From contig NZ_FPBF01000003.1 of assembly GCF_900116615.1 (NCBI RefSeq), positions 558,001-622,000 on the forward strand: a stretch of 64,000 nt of DNA, written 5' to 3'. The notes beneath the pieces were generated by a model, which saw only the letters and a program-made list of their open reading frames with translations, did no database searches and was not told where the DNA came from. Positions 19,438-29,065 of the stretch are shown one piece after another. Every line of letters begins with the position of its first letter. Position 1 is the stretch's first letter. The position numbers were made by a program, and so were the translations under genes. Source of the DNA: Algoriphagus locisalis (lineage in GTDB: Bacteria > Bacteroidota > Bacteroidia > Cytophagales > Cyclobacteriaceae).

Positions 19438-20760
19438 TTATCCTTCTCCTGTAAACAACTTCAGCACATCGTTTCCAATGGCAAATACCATCAGAGCTAG
19501 GAGAATTACCATCCCAACTTTTTGAGCATTCTCCAAGAATCGATCGGAAGGAGCTCTACCGGAAATCATCTCATAAAGCAAGAACATCACATGTCCACCA
19601 TCCAGTGCTGGAATCGGCAGCAAATTCATAAAAGCAAGAATCATAGAAATCAAACCGGTGATTGTCCAGAACTTAGTCCAGTTCCAAGTATCCCCATAGA
19701 TCTTTGCCATCCCGATAGGCCCGCTTACGTTTTTAGTAGAAACTTCACCCGTAAACATTTTACCCATCGCTTTAGCGTTCACTATTACCACAGTAAAAGC
19801 CCTTGAAGTTCCTTTTGCTATAGCTTCACCAAAACCATACTTACGCTGGACCATTTCGATTGATGGGATGACAGTTACACCTATGGTCCCTGTATCTGAA
19901 ACTGAAACCAATCTAGAAACTGTGTCTTTTTTATCATTCAACAAGGTAAAATCAGCTTCTTGACCATTAACTTTAGCTAATTCTTCCTGTAGGTTGTAAT
20001 AATAAATTGGCCTATCATTAACTGCGAGAATTCTGTCCTCAATGGTAATTCCTGCTTTCTCAGCAGCACCTCCTCTTGTTATCTCCTTCAATTTTAAAGG
20101 GTATCGAATATCCACAAAACTATTAATAGCTTCCTCACTATTAAAGGAATTTATGAATCCTCTAGGAATAGCTATTTTGATAATTTCACCATCTCGATCA
20201 ACCGTATAATAACCATCTTCGCTAAGCAATGCTGAGCCAGCCGTCAAATCACCTAATTTTTGATATGGCTCACCGTTAATGTCTAAAATCTTATCTCCGG
20301 TTTTCAAACCTATAGATTTGCCTATCTCTAAGGCTACTATACCGTTTTCTACAACCTGATCTCGGGAAAAATAGGTCTCGCCATTGTTATACACCAAGAC
20401 CACAAAAATGATGATACCTGTAATGACATTGACAATAATACCACCTAACATGACGATCAGACGCTGCCAAGCTGGTTTGGATCGGAATTCCCAAGGCTGT
20501 GGAGGTCCTGCCATCTGATCTGCATCCATGGATTCGTCCACCATTCCAGAGATTTTTACAAATCCTCCAAGCGGGATTGCACCTATAGAATACTCAGTTT
20601 CGCCGTATTGGAAACCTGCGATTTTCGGAGGAAATCCGATTGAAAATTTCTCTACTCTCATGCCAAACATTTTGGCGGTAAGCAAGTGACCCAACTCGTG
20701 TAAACCCACAAGGATTGATAATCCAAGGAGCAACTGGCCCACCATAATTAAGGTATCCAT
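19438..20760 (-). CDS. rseP: Site-2 intramembrane zinc protease RseP
   Basis: This 440-residue inner-membrane metalloprotease cleaves the membrane segments of anti-sigma factors and leftover signal peptides. The zinc motif HELGH is at residues 21-25 in the first membrane helix. The third ligand region is MNLLPIPALDGGHVMF near residue 385. PDZ-like domains lie between (LKTGDKILDINGEPY and AGITIEDRILAVNDRPI). The start ATG shares its A with the dxr stop (TAATG), which implies translational coupling. A divergent HtrA protease sits beyond dxr and could supply the site-1 cut (inference). Confidence 0.94.
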   Translation of the reverse strand: MDTLIMVGQLLLGLSILVGLHELGHLLTAKMFGMRVEKFSIGFPPKIAGFQYGETEYSIGAIPLGGFVKISGMVDESMDADQMAGPPQPWEFRSKPAWQRLIVMLGGIIVNVITGIIIFVVLVYNNGETYFSRDQVVENGIVALEIGKSIGLKTGDKILDINGEPYQKLGDLTAGSALLSEDGYYTVDRDGEIIKIAIPRGFINSFNSEEAINSFVDIRYPLKLKEITRGGAAEKAGITIEDRILAVNDRPIYYYNLQEELAKVNGQEADFTLLNDKKDTVSRLVSVSDTGTIGVTVIPSIEMVQRKYGFGEAIAKGTSRAFTVVIVNAKAMGKMFTGEVSTKNVSGPIGMAKIYGDTWNWTKFWTITGLISMILAFMNLLPIPALDGGHVMFLLYEMISGRAPSDRFLENAQKVGMVILLALMVFAIGNDVLKLFTGEG

Positions 20761-21926
20761 TATACTTTATTCGTTATTAGTTCTTTTGTAATTTCTCTCG
20801 CCCGCTTATCCGTCTCCACATAGTCATCCAGATTTGGATGTGCAATAAACTCAGCTTTTACGAGAGTTTCGCCAATCAAATCCGACATTTCTAGAAAACC
20901 CACTTCTTTATTCAAAAAAGCAGCTACCGCAATTTCATTAGCAGCATTCAGCACGCATGGTGCCGTACCGCCTTTGGCAAGGGCATCGTAGGCTAGTTGA
21001 AGGTTTTTGAAGGTTTTTAAATCCGGCTGCTCAAAGGTCAACTGTGGGTAATTCATAAAGTCAAACCGTTCGAAATCACTTTTCAACCGATCAGGAAAGC
21101 TTAGGGCAAACTGAATTGGAATACGCATATCCGGCAGCCCGAGTTGTGCTTTTATCGATCCATCCTCAAACTGTACCATGGAATGAATGATACTCTGAGG
21201 ATGTACGACTACATCTATCTGTTCGGTTTTTAAGCCAAAAAGCCATTTAGCCTCAATCACTTCCAAACCTTTATTCATTAGAGAAGCCGAGTCAATCGTG
21301 ATTTTGGCTCCCATATCCCAGTTAGGATGCTTCAGGGCTTGCTCTCTTGTGACTGTTTCTAAGAATTTCCTGTCTTTTCCCCGGAAAGGTCCTCCAGAAG
21401 CTGTGAGAATAATTTTTTCGATAGGATTATGAAACTCACCGATCAAGCATTGAAAAATAGCTGAATGCTCAGAATCGACTGGATAAATATTCACCCGGTT
21501 TTCCTTGGCAAGTGCTGTGATGATTTCACCTGCTACTACCAAAGTTTCTTTATTTGCCAAGGCTATCTGTTTGCCAGCTTTGATGGCGTTGACTGTAGGA
21601 ATCAAACCCGAGTAACCAACCAACGCCGTTAAAACGACATCGATTGTTTCCATCTCAGCTACCTGGGCAATTGCTTTTAACCCTGCATACACTTTGATGT
21701 CATGTGGCTGCAAGCGATCGCGTACTTCAGCATAGAGGCTCTCATTACCTATTACCACAGCATTAGGATTAAATTCTAGTGCCTGTGCAATCAACAATTC
21801 TGCGTTATTCTGGGCAGTTAGTACTTCTACAATAAAATCCTCAGGATGCTGACGAATCACCTCGAGGGTTTGAGTACCTATACTTCCGGTGCTGCCCAGG
21901 ATGGCTACGCGTTTGGGTTCTGTCAT
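20760..21926 (-). CDS. dxr: 1-deoxy-D-xylulose 5-phosphate reductoisomerase
   Basis: This 388-residue cytoplasmic enzyme of the MEP isoprenoid pathway converts DXP to 2-C-methyl-D-erythritol 4-phosphate with NADPH and a divalent metal. The cofactor motif GSTGSIGTQTLEVI is at residues 10-23. NKETLVVAG, PVDSEHSAIFQCL (metal-binding Asp/Glu) and ILTASGGPFRG are all conserved. The length matches the family. It is the first gene of a two-gene operon with rseP, with a one-base overlap. This pairing is widespread in bacteria. It diverges from the HtrA gene at 22159 across about 230 bases. Confidence 0.96.
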   Translation of the reverse strand: MTEPKRVAILGSTGSIGTQTLEVIRQHPEDFIVEVLTAQNNAELLIAQALEFNPNAVVIGNESLYAEVRDRLQPHDIKVYAGLKAIAQVAEMETIDVVLTALVGYSGLIPTVNAIKAGKQIALANKETLVVAGEIITALAKENRVNIYPVDSEHSAIFQCLIGEFHNPIEKIILTASGGPFRGKDRKFLETVTREQALKHPNWDMGAKITIDSASLMNKGLEVIEAKWLFGLKTEQIDVVVHPQSIIHSMVQFEDGSIKAQLGLPDMRIPIQFALSFPDRLKSDFERFDFMNYPQLTFEQPDLKTFKNLQLAYDALAKGGTAPCVLNAANEIAVAAFLNKEVGFLEMSDLIGETLVKAEFIAHPNLDDYVETDKRAREITKELITNKV

Positions 21927-22158
21927 TCAGTTTCGGATTGTTGAGCAAATAAAACTCGTTAGGATTAACAGCGTTATCTCAATAGCTGACAAAATTACAA
22001 GATGTGCTCACTTTTCCTCGTACAAATCGTCAGTTTTTCCCAAATGGCATATTTTTATAGGCTAATAGAAACTTTGGCCTAAAAACCGAAACTTAAAAAA
22101 TGTGAATTTACTCAACGTAATATGTTCACTCCCGTCAACTTGATAAAATGATTTGCCT

Positions 22159-23607
22159 ATGAACAGTCTATTCAAAACAACCGGAGTTTCCTTTCTGGCA
22201 GGCTTGACCGGAGCTGCAGTTTGGACAACTATCAATGTAAACGAACCTGAGCAATTCTCAGATTATCCTCTGAATAATCAATCGGAAGTAAGTTTTGCTT
22301 CACAATTCCACCCCGTTTCTTCACGATCAGCTGCCGATGCCCCGCTTTCCTTTGTGGATGCCTCTGAAAATAGCACAGAATCCGTGGTCTTTATCAAGAA
22401 CTTTTCCGGTACCGACCCTCGGAGATACAGCATGTTTGACTACTTTTTTGGAGGCGGTGGAGCACCTTCTCAACAAGTAAGTACAGGCTCTGGCGTAATT
22501 ATCTCAGATGATGGCTACATCGTGACAAACAATCACGTGATCGACCGGGCAGAAACCATAGAGGTGGTGCATAAGAAAAGAACTTACAAAGCAACTCTAG
22601 TCGGAACTGACAAGAATACGGACATTGCAGTTCTCAAGATCGAAGGTGAAAATCTCCCTGCCATCAAACGCGGAAGTAGTAGAGATCTGCAGATCGGTGA
22701 GTGGGTGCTAGCCGTTGGAAATCCATTTAACTTAACTTCCACGGTCACCGCAGGCATCGTTTCTGCCAAGGAACGACAAATCAATATCCTTGGGGGTGAT
22801 TTTCCGCTGGAAAGTTTCATTCAGACAGATGCACCTATCAACCCTGGAAACTCAGGAGGTGCTCTTGTGAATGTGAATGGGGAATTGGTGGGAATCAATA
22901 CAGCTATTCTTTCCAGAACTGGCTCGTACACAGGTTACGGATTTGCTGTACCGGTGGATATAGCCATGAAAGTATCCAATGACCTGATCAAATATGGAGA
23001 AGTTCAAAAAGCCATCCCAGGAATAGAAGCGGTGGAAATCACTCCTGAGCTCGCTCAAGAGATGAACATCAATACCCTGGATGGGGTGATCGTCACACAC
23101 GTGATCAAAGATGGGGCAGCCGAGCAGGCTGGCCTAGGCCGAAATGATGTGATCACCAAACTTGGAAGTCAGGACATCACTGGAAAAGGCAGCTTTGAAG
23201 AAGCGTTATCTTACTACTATCCAGGTGATGAGCTTACTGTCTCTTTCCTTAGAAATGGCTCTCCAAAAACCGCAAAACTTCTTCTTCAAAATTTAGAAGG
23301 TGGAAATGGTGTAATCAAGCGGGAATTTTATAGCTCAGGAATTTTGGGTGCAAGACTGGAAGCCGTAAACACCATCGAAAAGGATAAGTTTGGAGTGGAA
23401 TACGGCATCAAAATCTCTGGCCTGACACGCGGATATTTGAGAGAATTGGGATTGAGAGAAGGTTTTATTATCACTCAAGTAAATCAAAATCCAGCCAAAG
23501 ACCCCAACAAAGTCGGAGCCTTCTTAGAGAAATTCAGCGGAAGATTACTCCTTGAAGGAGTTGCTTCCAATGGGCAACCATTTATGCAGAGCTATAGTGT
23601 GAGGTAA
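22159..23607 (+). CDS. Second HtrA/DegQ-like serine protease
   Basis: From ATG 22159 the protein has 482 residues. An earlier TTG at 22153 adds only two residues and is less likely. A short N-terminal hydrophobic segment (about residues 8-25) anchors or exports it. The protease domain has the triad H126 (TNNHVIDR), D155 (NTDIAVL) and S232 (NPGNSGGA). Two PDZ domains follow, at about 270-365 and 385-480. It is clearly paralogous to the HtrA at 7712 but lacks the Arg-rich loop. It lies divergently to dxr-rseP, so it is a candidate DegS-like site-1 protease for RseP (inference). The stop is five bases from the convergent gene's end, leaving no room for a separate terminator. Confidence 0.9.
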   Translation: MNSLFKTTGVSFLAGLTGAAVWTTINVNEPEQFSDYPLNNQSEVSFASQFHPVSSRSAADAPLSFVDASENSTESVVFIKNFSGTDPRRYSMFDYFFGGGGAPSQQVSTGSGVIISDDGYIVTNNHVIDRAETIEVVHKKRTYKATLVGTDKNTDIAVLKIEGENLPAIKRGSSRDLQIGEWVLAVGNPFNLTSTVTAGIVSAKERQINILGGDFPLESFIQTDAPINPGNSGGALVNVNGELVGINTAILSRTGSYTGYGFAVPVDIAMKVSNDLIKYGEVQKAIPGIEAVEITPELAQEMNINTLDGVIVTHVIKDGAAEQAGLGRNDVITKLGSQDITGKGSFEEALSYYYPGDELTVSFLRNGSPKTAKLLLQNLEGGNGVIKREFYSSGILGARLEAVNTIEKDKFGVEYGIKISGLTRGYLRELGLREGFIITQVNQNPAKDPNKVGAFLEKFSGRLLLEGVASNGQPFMQSYSVR

Positions 23608-23612
23608 CTTAC

Positions 23613-25211
23613 TTACTGGGCAGATTGGGCCGGGAGGGGCTGTGACCATTGTACAGATGTCCCATCACTTCTCAGCAAATCTGCCCAAATTATATGCTTA
23701 TTTTTTACATCTGAAAACTTCCAGTCCAAGGTTTGGGGAAGATCTGACGTGACAATCTCCTCAGAAGTCCAAAGTAGTACCGATCTAAGATCCGGCGCCG
23801 TCGGGTCAGTTACCTCAGATTTGATTTGAACCAAATCATTGATTCCTAGGTAATACGGGTAATCATCTTTTTTTGCACCTAAAGGATCTTCAAACTCCGG
23901 CTTCATCTCTATACTCACAACCCCAAACCTACCAAGTACCCCAAAGCGCTTCAGTGACTGAAATGAATTGTAAACTGAAACTGAATAAACCTGATGGAAT
24001 GGAGTTTCTATCAAATCCCCCAAATCAAAAATCGGAGATCCATTAAATAAGATAAATGGACTTTTTTCATACTTAAACCCTGAAGTAGCAGGAGAAAGAC
24101 TGAGCTCATAGCCATCCTTATTTCGCTTAACTGAAACCTTGGAAATAATCCCGGAAAAGGCTTCTCGAAGTGTTGCAATTCCTTCATAATCTTTAGAAAA
24201 ATACACCTGATCCGGAGCTACTTGATCAGATTTTTGTATCAAAAACTCATAGTTATCAAAATCAGTTCTATAAATCTGATCTATGTATTTCCGCTTCCTT
24301 TTATGATCCAAAATAGTAACCACTGCATCATCAAAAGGAACTGTATTATCGAAGGCACTGAATTGATTGCTTTTCCAATCAGAAATTTTCACATCAACCT
24401 CCCCTATCGCTTCGCCCATATTATCAAATTGGTACGCCCATATAGATGAAGAGCCTTGGTGTTGCAATAATTTTTCTTCAATAGAAACACTATCCCGTAG
24501 AATATATTCCTCCACCAATCCCTGATCTAGGAAAAAGACTGAAATACGGGAACTAGGATCCCGGGAAGGCGTATTCAATTGAAATGATCCAGAATTTTTA
24601 ACGGCTATTTCTGATTTTCTCACAGTTCCCCGTACTGGAAACCCCTCCAATGAAGGGTCAAAAACCTTCACCGCCAGCATTCCTGCATCTTGCGATTCTG
24701 CAGCAATCCGAAAACTGTTTTCATATACTTTCCAGTAGGATTTTTCCTCTGTGGCAGATGCTTTTGATTCTTGAACTCCCAGTTCTGGATTAGCATTTTG
24801 GGGTAAAGCAGTGGAGGAAAAAATCGTTGGGCTATAGACATGAATTATAGCTTCTGTTTGCTGATTTGAACCTGGAATATGGGCGATTAACTTGTAATTA
24901 CCCGTACGCAACTCCGCTGGTAACAAAAAAGCCTGATCGGACTTTTGATCATTTGAATTAAAGCGTTCGATTGACACTGTACTTCCATCATAGGCCACCA
25001 GATACAAATTAATCAGACTCCCTTCCATGTTCGGCTTACCTTCAAAATCAAGTGCCACCAAGTGCAAAGCAACCAGATCTCCACTTACATAAACCGAGGA
25101 AGAAACGAGCATTCTAACCTGAGCTGCGTTTGATTGGGCTAAAGATGTAAGTGCTGAACATACTAATAACCCCAAAACTATCGGTATAATTTTCAGTATT
25201 CGTCCCACCAT
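23613..25211 (-). CDS. Exported MG2-like protein in a TonB-receptor operon
   Basis: This 532-residue protein has a signal peptide (about residues 8-25, ending SLAQ). The opening resembles macroglobulin MG2-type domains: VRMLVSSSVYVSGDLVALHLVALDFEGKP, then LPAELRTGNYKLIAHIPGS. The rest is beta-rich with no recognised catalytic motif. A TonB-plug-like phrase (PFILFNGSPIFDLGDLIETP with VYNSFQSLKRFGVLGRFGVVSIEMK) suggests it contacts the partner receptor. It is the last gene of a three-gene unit and overlaps the DUF4249 gene by 19 bases. The operon order receptor, DUF4249, MG2-like is known in Bacteroidota, but its cargo is not. The specific role is not assigned. Confidence 0.65.
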   Translation of the reverse strand: MVGRILKIIPIVLGLLVCSALTSLAQSNAAQVRMLVSSSVYVSGDLVALHLVALDFEGKPNMEGSLINLYLVAYDGSTVSIERFNSNDQKSDQAFLLPAELRTGNYKLIAHIPGSNQQTEAIIHVYSPTIFSSTALPQNANPELGVQESKASATEEKSYWKVYENSFRIAAESQDAGMLAVKVFDPSLEGFPVRGTVRKSEIAVKNSGSFQLNTPSRDPSSRISVFFLDQGLVEEYILRDSVSIEEKLLQHQGSSSIWAYQFDNMGEAIGEVDVKISDWKSNQFSAFDNTVPFDDAVVTILDHKRKRKYIDQIYRTDFDNYEFLIQKSDQVAPDQVYFSKDYEGIATLREAFSGIISKVSVKRNKDGYELSLSPATSGFKYEKSPFILFNGSPIFDLGDLIETPFHQVYSVSVYNSFQSLKRFGVLGRFGVVSIEMKPEFEDPLGAKKDDYPYYLGINDLVQIKSEVTDPTAPDLRSVLLWTSEEIVTSDLPQTLDWKFSDVKNKHIIWADLLRSDGTSVQWSQPLPAQSAQ

Positions 25212-26299
25212 ATTGGTTGTTGGTTTGTATTGTCAGTATGTGTTCCTCTATAGTCTAGGCAGTTCATACAGCCAGGAGGAGGAATAAATGGAACGCCTGG
25301 CATAGGCTCACAAGCGTCCATAAAAGTTAGCTGATATGGAAGATCTTCCGGATTAAGCTTCCATCTGTAAGAAGATTCATGAGCTACATAGAAAAAACCA
25401 GATACAGCTTCTTCTGGATCATTCACATTATGAATGTTGGTGATCAAAGAAAAAGGAGGAGGATCAAAAATCCCACCGCCACTCTGCTGCTGAGTAGCCA
25501 ATTGATCCCAAAACTCGTAGCCTTCTGGAGATAGACTATATTGTGTAATTAGGGTAGAGTATCCATATTGAACCTGTTCATTATCATCCGTTTCCAAAAA
25601 GAACAGATCCCGGTTATAGCCTCCAGCTTTATCTTCCCAAACGCTAATAGACTGATATTCATAAAGGTTGGTAACATAGCATCGCTTATTTGGATGACCA
25701 TCTTCCAGAAGTGATGTTTCGAAAATCCAGCTTGGTACTATTTTCCAGCGATAATGATACTCATCACCTCCATGAGCCTCCAAGGGCACTGATACCTGGA
25801 TTCCTCGCTGCTCTACTATCTCCGTTTGATTGCCAACTGAGATACTTTTCAAGATAGTTTTGTAATCGACGTCGATCTCCTGAATCTCAGGGGCAGGATG
25901 TAATTTATCCGTATCCGATTCATAGACTTTGCCATCGGAAGATACTACACGTACTTTGTAGTCCACATTTTCTTCTGCATGAAAACTAGCATCTCTGATC
26001 AGATACCGTTGTTCCCCTTCATCCCAGAAATATCCAAAACTCTCTCCTTCAGATGATATTAAAGTAACTGAAGCATCCGAGATCACTTCATCCAGCACAT
26101 TGTCCACTTCACTGCTCCACCTAACTGCGACATAGAAGCGTCTCGGTGGCGCAGGCTTTAGGGATTGCTCCGCAAAAGAAATATTGGAAATAAATCCATC
26201 CACCACTAAGCGTCGGGGCTCACTACCCGTTTCAAAAGAAATCGGCTCTATACATGCCGTTAGAATCAATAGAAGCGCAATAATATAACTTTGTCGCAT
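25193..26299 (-). CDS. DUF4249 lipoprotein
   Basis: This 368-residue lipoprotein has a short signal ending in the lipobox LILTAC at about residues 11-16. The segment PRRLVVDGFIS and the Ig-like stretch DASVTLISSEGESFGYFWDE are typical of DUF4249. The middle has FETSLLEDGHPNKRCYV, and the end is Cys-rich (MDACEPMPGVPFIPPPGCMNCLDYRG), which may bind metal or form disulfides. It probably sits on the outer-membrane surface beside the TonB-dependent receptor encoded two bases upstream. It overlaps the following MG2-like gene. DUF4249 proteins occur next to TonB receptors, much as SusD sits beside SusC; the function is otherwise unknown. Confidence 0.82.
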   Translation of the reverse strand: MRQSYIIALLLILTACIEPISFETGSEPRRLVVDGFISNISFAEQSLKPAPPRRFYVAVRWSSEVDNVLDEVISDASVTLISSEGESFGYFWDEGEQRYLIRDASFHAEENVDYKVRVVSSDGKVYESDTDKLHPAPEIQEIDVDYKTILKSISVGNQTEIVEQRGIQVSVPLEAHGGDEYHYRWKIVPSWIFETSLLEDGHPNKRCYVTNLYEYQSISVWEDKAGGYNRDLFFLETDDNEQVQYGYSTLITQYSLSPEGYEFWDQLATQQQSGGGIFDPPPFSLITNIHNVNDPEEAVSGFFYVAHESSYRWKLNPEDLPYQLTFMDACEPMPGVPFIPPPGCMNCLDYRGTHTDNTNQQPIWWDEY

Positions 26300-26301
26300 C
26301 T

Positions 26302-28998
26302 TTATAATTTAAAATTGTAAGAGATAGATGGAAAAGCACTGCCCAGTACAGAAAGCTGAAACGCATTACCCCTTTGCGTGAAATAAACTGAGAAAGGATT
26401 TTTGCGCCCATAGACATTATACACAGAGAACACCCATTCTCCGTCAATGGCTTTCTCCTTTTTCAGGCCGCTTTTCAATGTGAATGACAAGTCCAGTCTA
26501 TGGTAATCGGGTACTCTATATTGATTACGGTCAGAGAAATTCAGCACAGAAAGGATGTCTTCGTATTGAAACTTCGAAACTGGAACTGTAATTGGTCTTC
26601 CGGTAGAATAGGCGAAATTTAGATTCATAGCAAACCTTCTGCTCACTTTATAATTCATCACCAACGAAAGGTCGTGCGGCTTATCATAGTTGGCAGCAAA
26701 GAAACTTCCACCGTTGATTTTCTCCTCTTCAAATGGAGATTCATCAAATCTCCTCAAGCTTCTAGAATAGGTATATCCCAACCAACCAGTCAACTTGCCT
26801 CGATTTTTTCTTAACAAGAACTCAACTCCATAGGCACGCCCTTCTCCTTGAATGAGATCTGCGTCGAGATTTTCATTGAGCAGAATAGAAGCTGCATTTT
26901 TGTAATCTACTACCTGTTGTGTATTCTTATAATATCCTTCTACTGATATTTCGAAGAGATTATCTTTCCAGTTTTTGAATAGTCCAACCGTGTATTGATC
27001 TGCAATCGAAGGTGAAAGATTGTACCCAGAAGACTTCCAATAATTCACTGGAGAAATTGCGGCAGTATTGGAAATCAAGTGAATGTATTGATTTGTCCTG
27101 TAGTAGCTGACCTTCAAGGAACTGCTAGGCGTAACCAACCAGCGAAAAGATGCCCTAGGCTCAAAGCCAATATAGGATTTGGCTACTTCACTTGAACCAA
27201 AACTCAATGTATCTGTAACTGAGGCATTGGATCTAGGTCGATTCGGGTCAAAATCGTAATAGCTACCGCCGAGCGCCAGGTAGTTAGATACTCGAATACC
27301 ATAAACAAGAGAAGCTTTAGAGGAAATAACGAATTCATCATTCAGATAAATCGCACTTTCCAAAGCATATTCCTCAGGGATATGGATTTCCTCCGCTGTT
27401 GTATTTTCAGACCCTGGATTGAAATCACCATTGTTAAAGGCATAGTATAGAGAACTAACACCAAAATCCACCTTGTGAGCTGTACCCAACTCATAGGAGA
27501 AATCAACTTTCCCTTGATAATTAAGAATGCCAGAACTGTAGTCGAAGTCGTAGCTCTCTTGGGTATTTCTGATATCACTTTGGAAATCACTGGCTACCAC
27601 CTGAGTTTGCATCAAAAACTTGTTGCTGAAGCGGTGAGCCCATTTTAGGATACCAAGCTTAGTCTTCCACACATACGCAGTATCGGAAGCAAATTCGAAA
27701 TTGTCATCACTCAGGTAACTTGAAAAAGTGAGGACATTTTTATCGTCAATTATGTGGTTTATTTTGAAATTCACATCATAAAAGCCAGCAGCACTTTGAT
27801 AAAGATCCGGATCCTTCATTTGCTTCAGCATCCAGTTCGGATAGGCAGTTCTTCCCGAGAGCAAAAAAGTAGTTTTGTCTTTTTTTAATGGACCTTCTAC
27901 TAAAAGTCTGGATGAGATCAACCCAATGCCTCCTTGCACGTCGATCCCTTGAGAATTACCATTTCTAAGATTTACATTGAGCACAGAGGAAACTCTACCT
28001 CCATAGTTGGCTGGTCCCCCTCCTTTGTAAATTTCCACATCTCTAATAAGATCTGAATTGAAAGCTCCAAAGAAACCAAATAAATGTGAACTATTGTAAA
28101 CGATTGCTCCGTCCATCATTACTAAGTTTTGGCCTGGATCTCCACCTCTCACATTAAACCCAGATGTCCCCTCACCGACGGAGCTGACTCCAGGAAGCGA
28201 GATTAAACTTTTGATTGGATCCACTTCTCCCATGAATGTGGGTAAGCTCCTGATCACTGCAATATCCAAAATCTCCCGACCGGCAATCTTTTCAGAAACT
28301 GATACATCCTGACTTCTCGCGGTAATTGTGAATTCCTCCAGCTTCAGGGTTTCATTAAAAAGTTCAACGTTCAATTCACCAGAGTTAATCACCTGAACGT
28401 CTATAGACTTAGGTTCATATCCGGCATATTGTACCAGTAATTTATATTTTCCTGGAATGATGGATAGTTCATAGTTGCCGTCCAAATCTGTCACTACCCC
28501 TTCGGAGCTATCTACTACTTGAATACTGGCTCCTATTAATGCTTCATTTTCACCTGCATCTTTGATTTGACCGGTGAGGGTCACTGGCAAATTGGAGTTT
28601 TCCGGTTTTCCAGTACCTATTAATTGGTATTCTTTTAGATTGAGATCATCTTCATCCCATTGCTCATAGCGATAGGCTTCCAGACCTTCTTGGTTTACTA
28701 AGACAAGTAGATCTCTATAGGGAACAATACTAAACCCATAGGTGTTCAGCAGGTTTTTGATGGTCTCCAATGCATCTTCCCCTTTTTTTCCATTAACCAA
28801 AAAAGCTTCAATCCCCCACTCTTCTTTGTAGAAAAAACGGATTTCAGATTGATTTTCAATTGCCTCCAAAACTATGGGAAGTGGAGTTTCCACGTAATTT
28901 TGATCGAATTTCACAGTTTTTTCAACTGATTGACCAAAGAGAAAAGTGGTTTGGAGAAGTACTAAAAATACAAGTAGTGGAAGTGGTTTTTCTTTCAT
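26302..28998 (-). CDS. TonB-dependent outer-membrane receptor with STN and carboxypeptidase-like N-terminal domains
   Basis: ATG 28998 (MKEKPLPLLVFLVLLQTTFLFGQ) gives a clean signal peptide; the frame is open 33 bases further upstream, but that extension is unlikely. The protein has 898 residues. Domains in order are a secretin/TonB short N-terminal (STN) domain (about 25-110), a carboxypeptidase-regulatory-like beta domain (VTLTGQIKDAGENEALIGASIQV), a plug with FNVRGGDPGQNLVMMDGAIVYN, and a 22-strand barrel to the C-terminus. STN domains often signal to FecR/anti-sigma partners, but none is adjacent. It is the first gene of the operon with DUF4249 and the MG2-like protein. The transported molecule is unknown. 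Confidence 0.88.
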   Translation of the reverse strand: MKEKPLPLLVFLVLLQTTFLFGQSVEKTVKFDQNYVETPLPIVLEAIENQSEIRFFYKEEWGIEAFLVNGKKGEDALETIKNLLNTYGFSIVPYRDLLVLVNQEGLEAYRYEQWDEDDLNLKEYQLIGTGKPENSNLPVTLTGQIKDAGENEALIGASIQVVDSSEGVVTDLDGNYELSIIPGKYKLLVQYAGYEPKSIDVQVINSGELNVELFNETLKLEEFTITARSQDVSVSEKIAGREILDIAVIRSLPTFMGEVDPIKSLISLPGVSSVGEGTSGFNVRGGDPGQNLVMMDGAIVYNSSHLFGFFGAFNSDLIRDVEIYKGGGPANYGGRVSSVLNVNLRNGNSQGIDVQGGIGLISSRLLVEGPLKKDKTTFLLSGRTAYPNWMLKQMKDPDLYQSAAGFYDVNFKINHIIDDKNVLTFSSYLSDDNFEFASDTAYVWKTKLGILKWAHRFSNKFLMQTQVVASDFQSDIRNTQESYDFDYSSGILNYQGKVDFSYELGTAHKVDFGVSSLYYAFNNGDFNPGSENTTAEEIHIPEEYALESAIYLNDEFVISSKASLVYGIRVSNYLALGGSYYDFDPNRPRSNASVTDTLSFGSSEVAKSYIGFEPRASFRWLVTPSSSLKVSYYRTNQYIHLISNTAAISPVNYWKSSGYNLSPSIADQYTVGLFKNWKDNLFEISVEGYYKNTQQVVDYKNAASILLNENLDADLIQGEGRAYGVEFLLRKNRGKLTGWLGYTYSRSLRRFDESPFEEEKINGGSFFAANYDKPHDLSLVMNYKVSRRFAMNLNFAYSTGRPITVPVSKFQYEDILSVLNFSDRNQYRVPDYHRLDLSFTLKSGLKKEKAIDGEWVFSVYNVYGRKNPFSVYFTQRGNAFQLSVLGSAFPSISYNFKL

Positions 28999-29015
28999 AT
29001 AGTAGATAAAGCATA

Positions 29016-29048
29016 AAAATGCCATCCACAAATTGTAGATGGCATTTT
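29016..29048 (-). terminator. Terminator of the susCD operon
   Basis: AAAATGCCATC pairs with GATGGCATTTT across an 11-base loop, 18 bases after the susD stop on the minus strand, with U-rich flanks. Confidence 0.8.
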
Positions 29049-29065
29049 ATGTTTTTCAGATTTAA

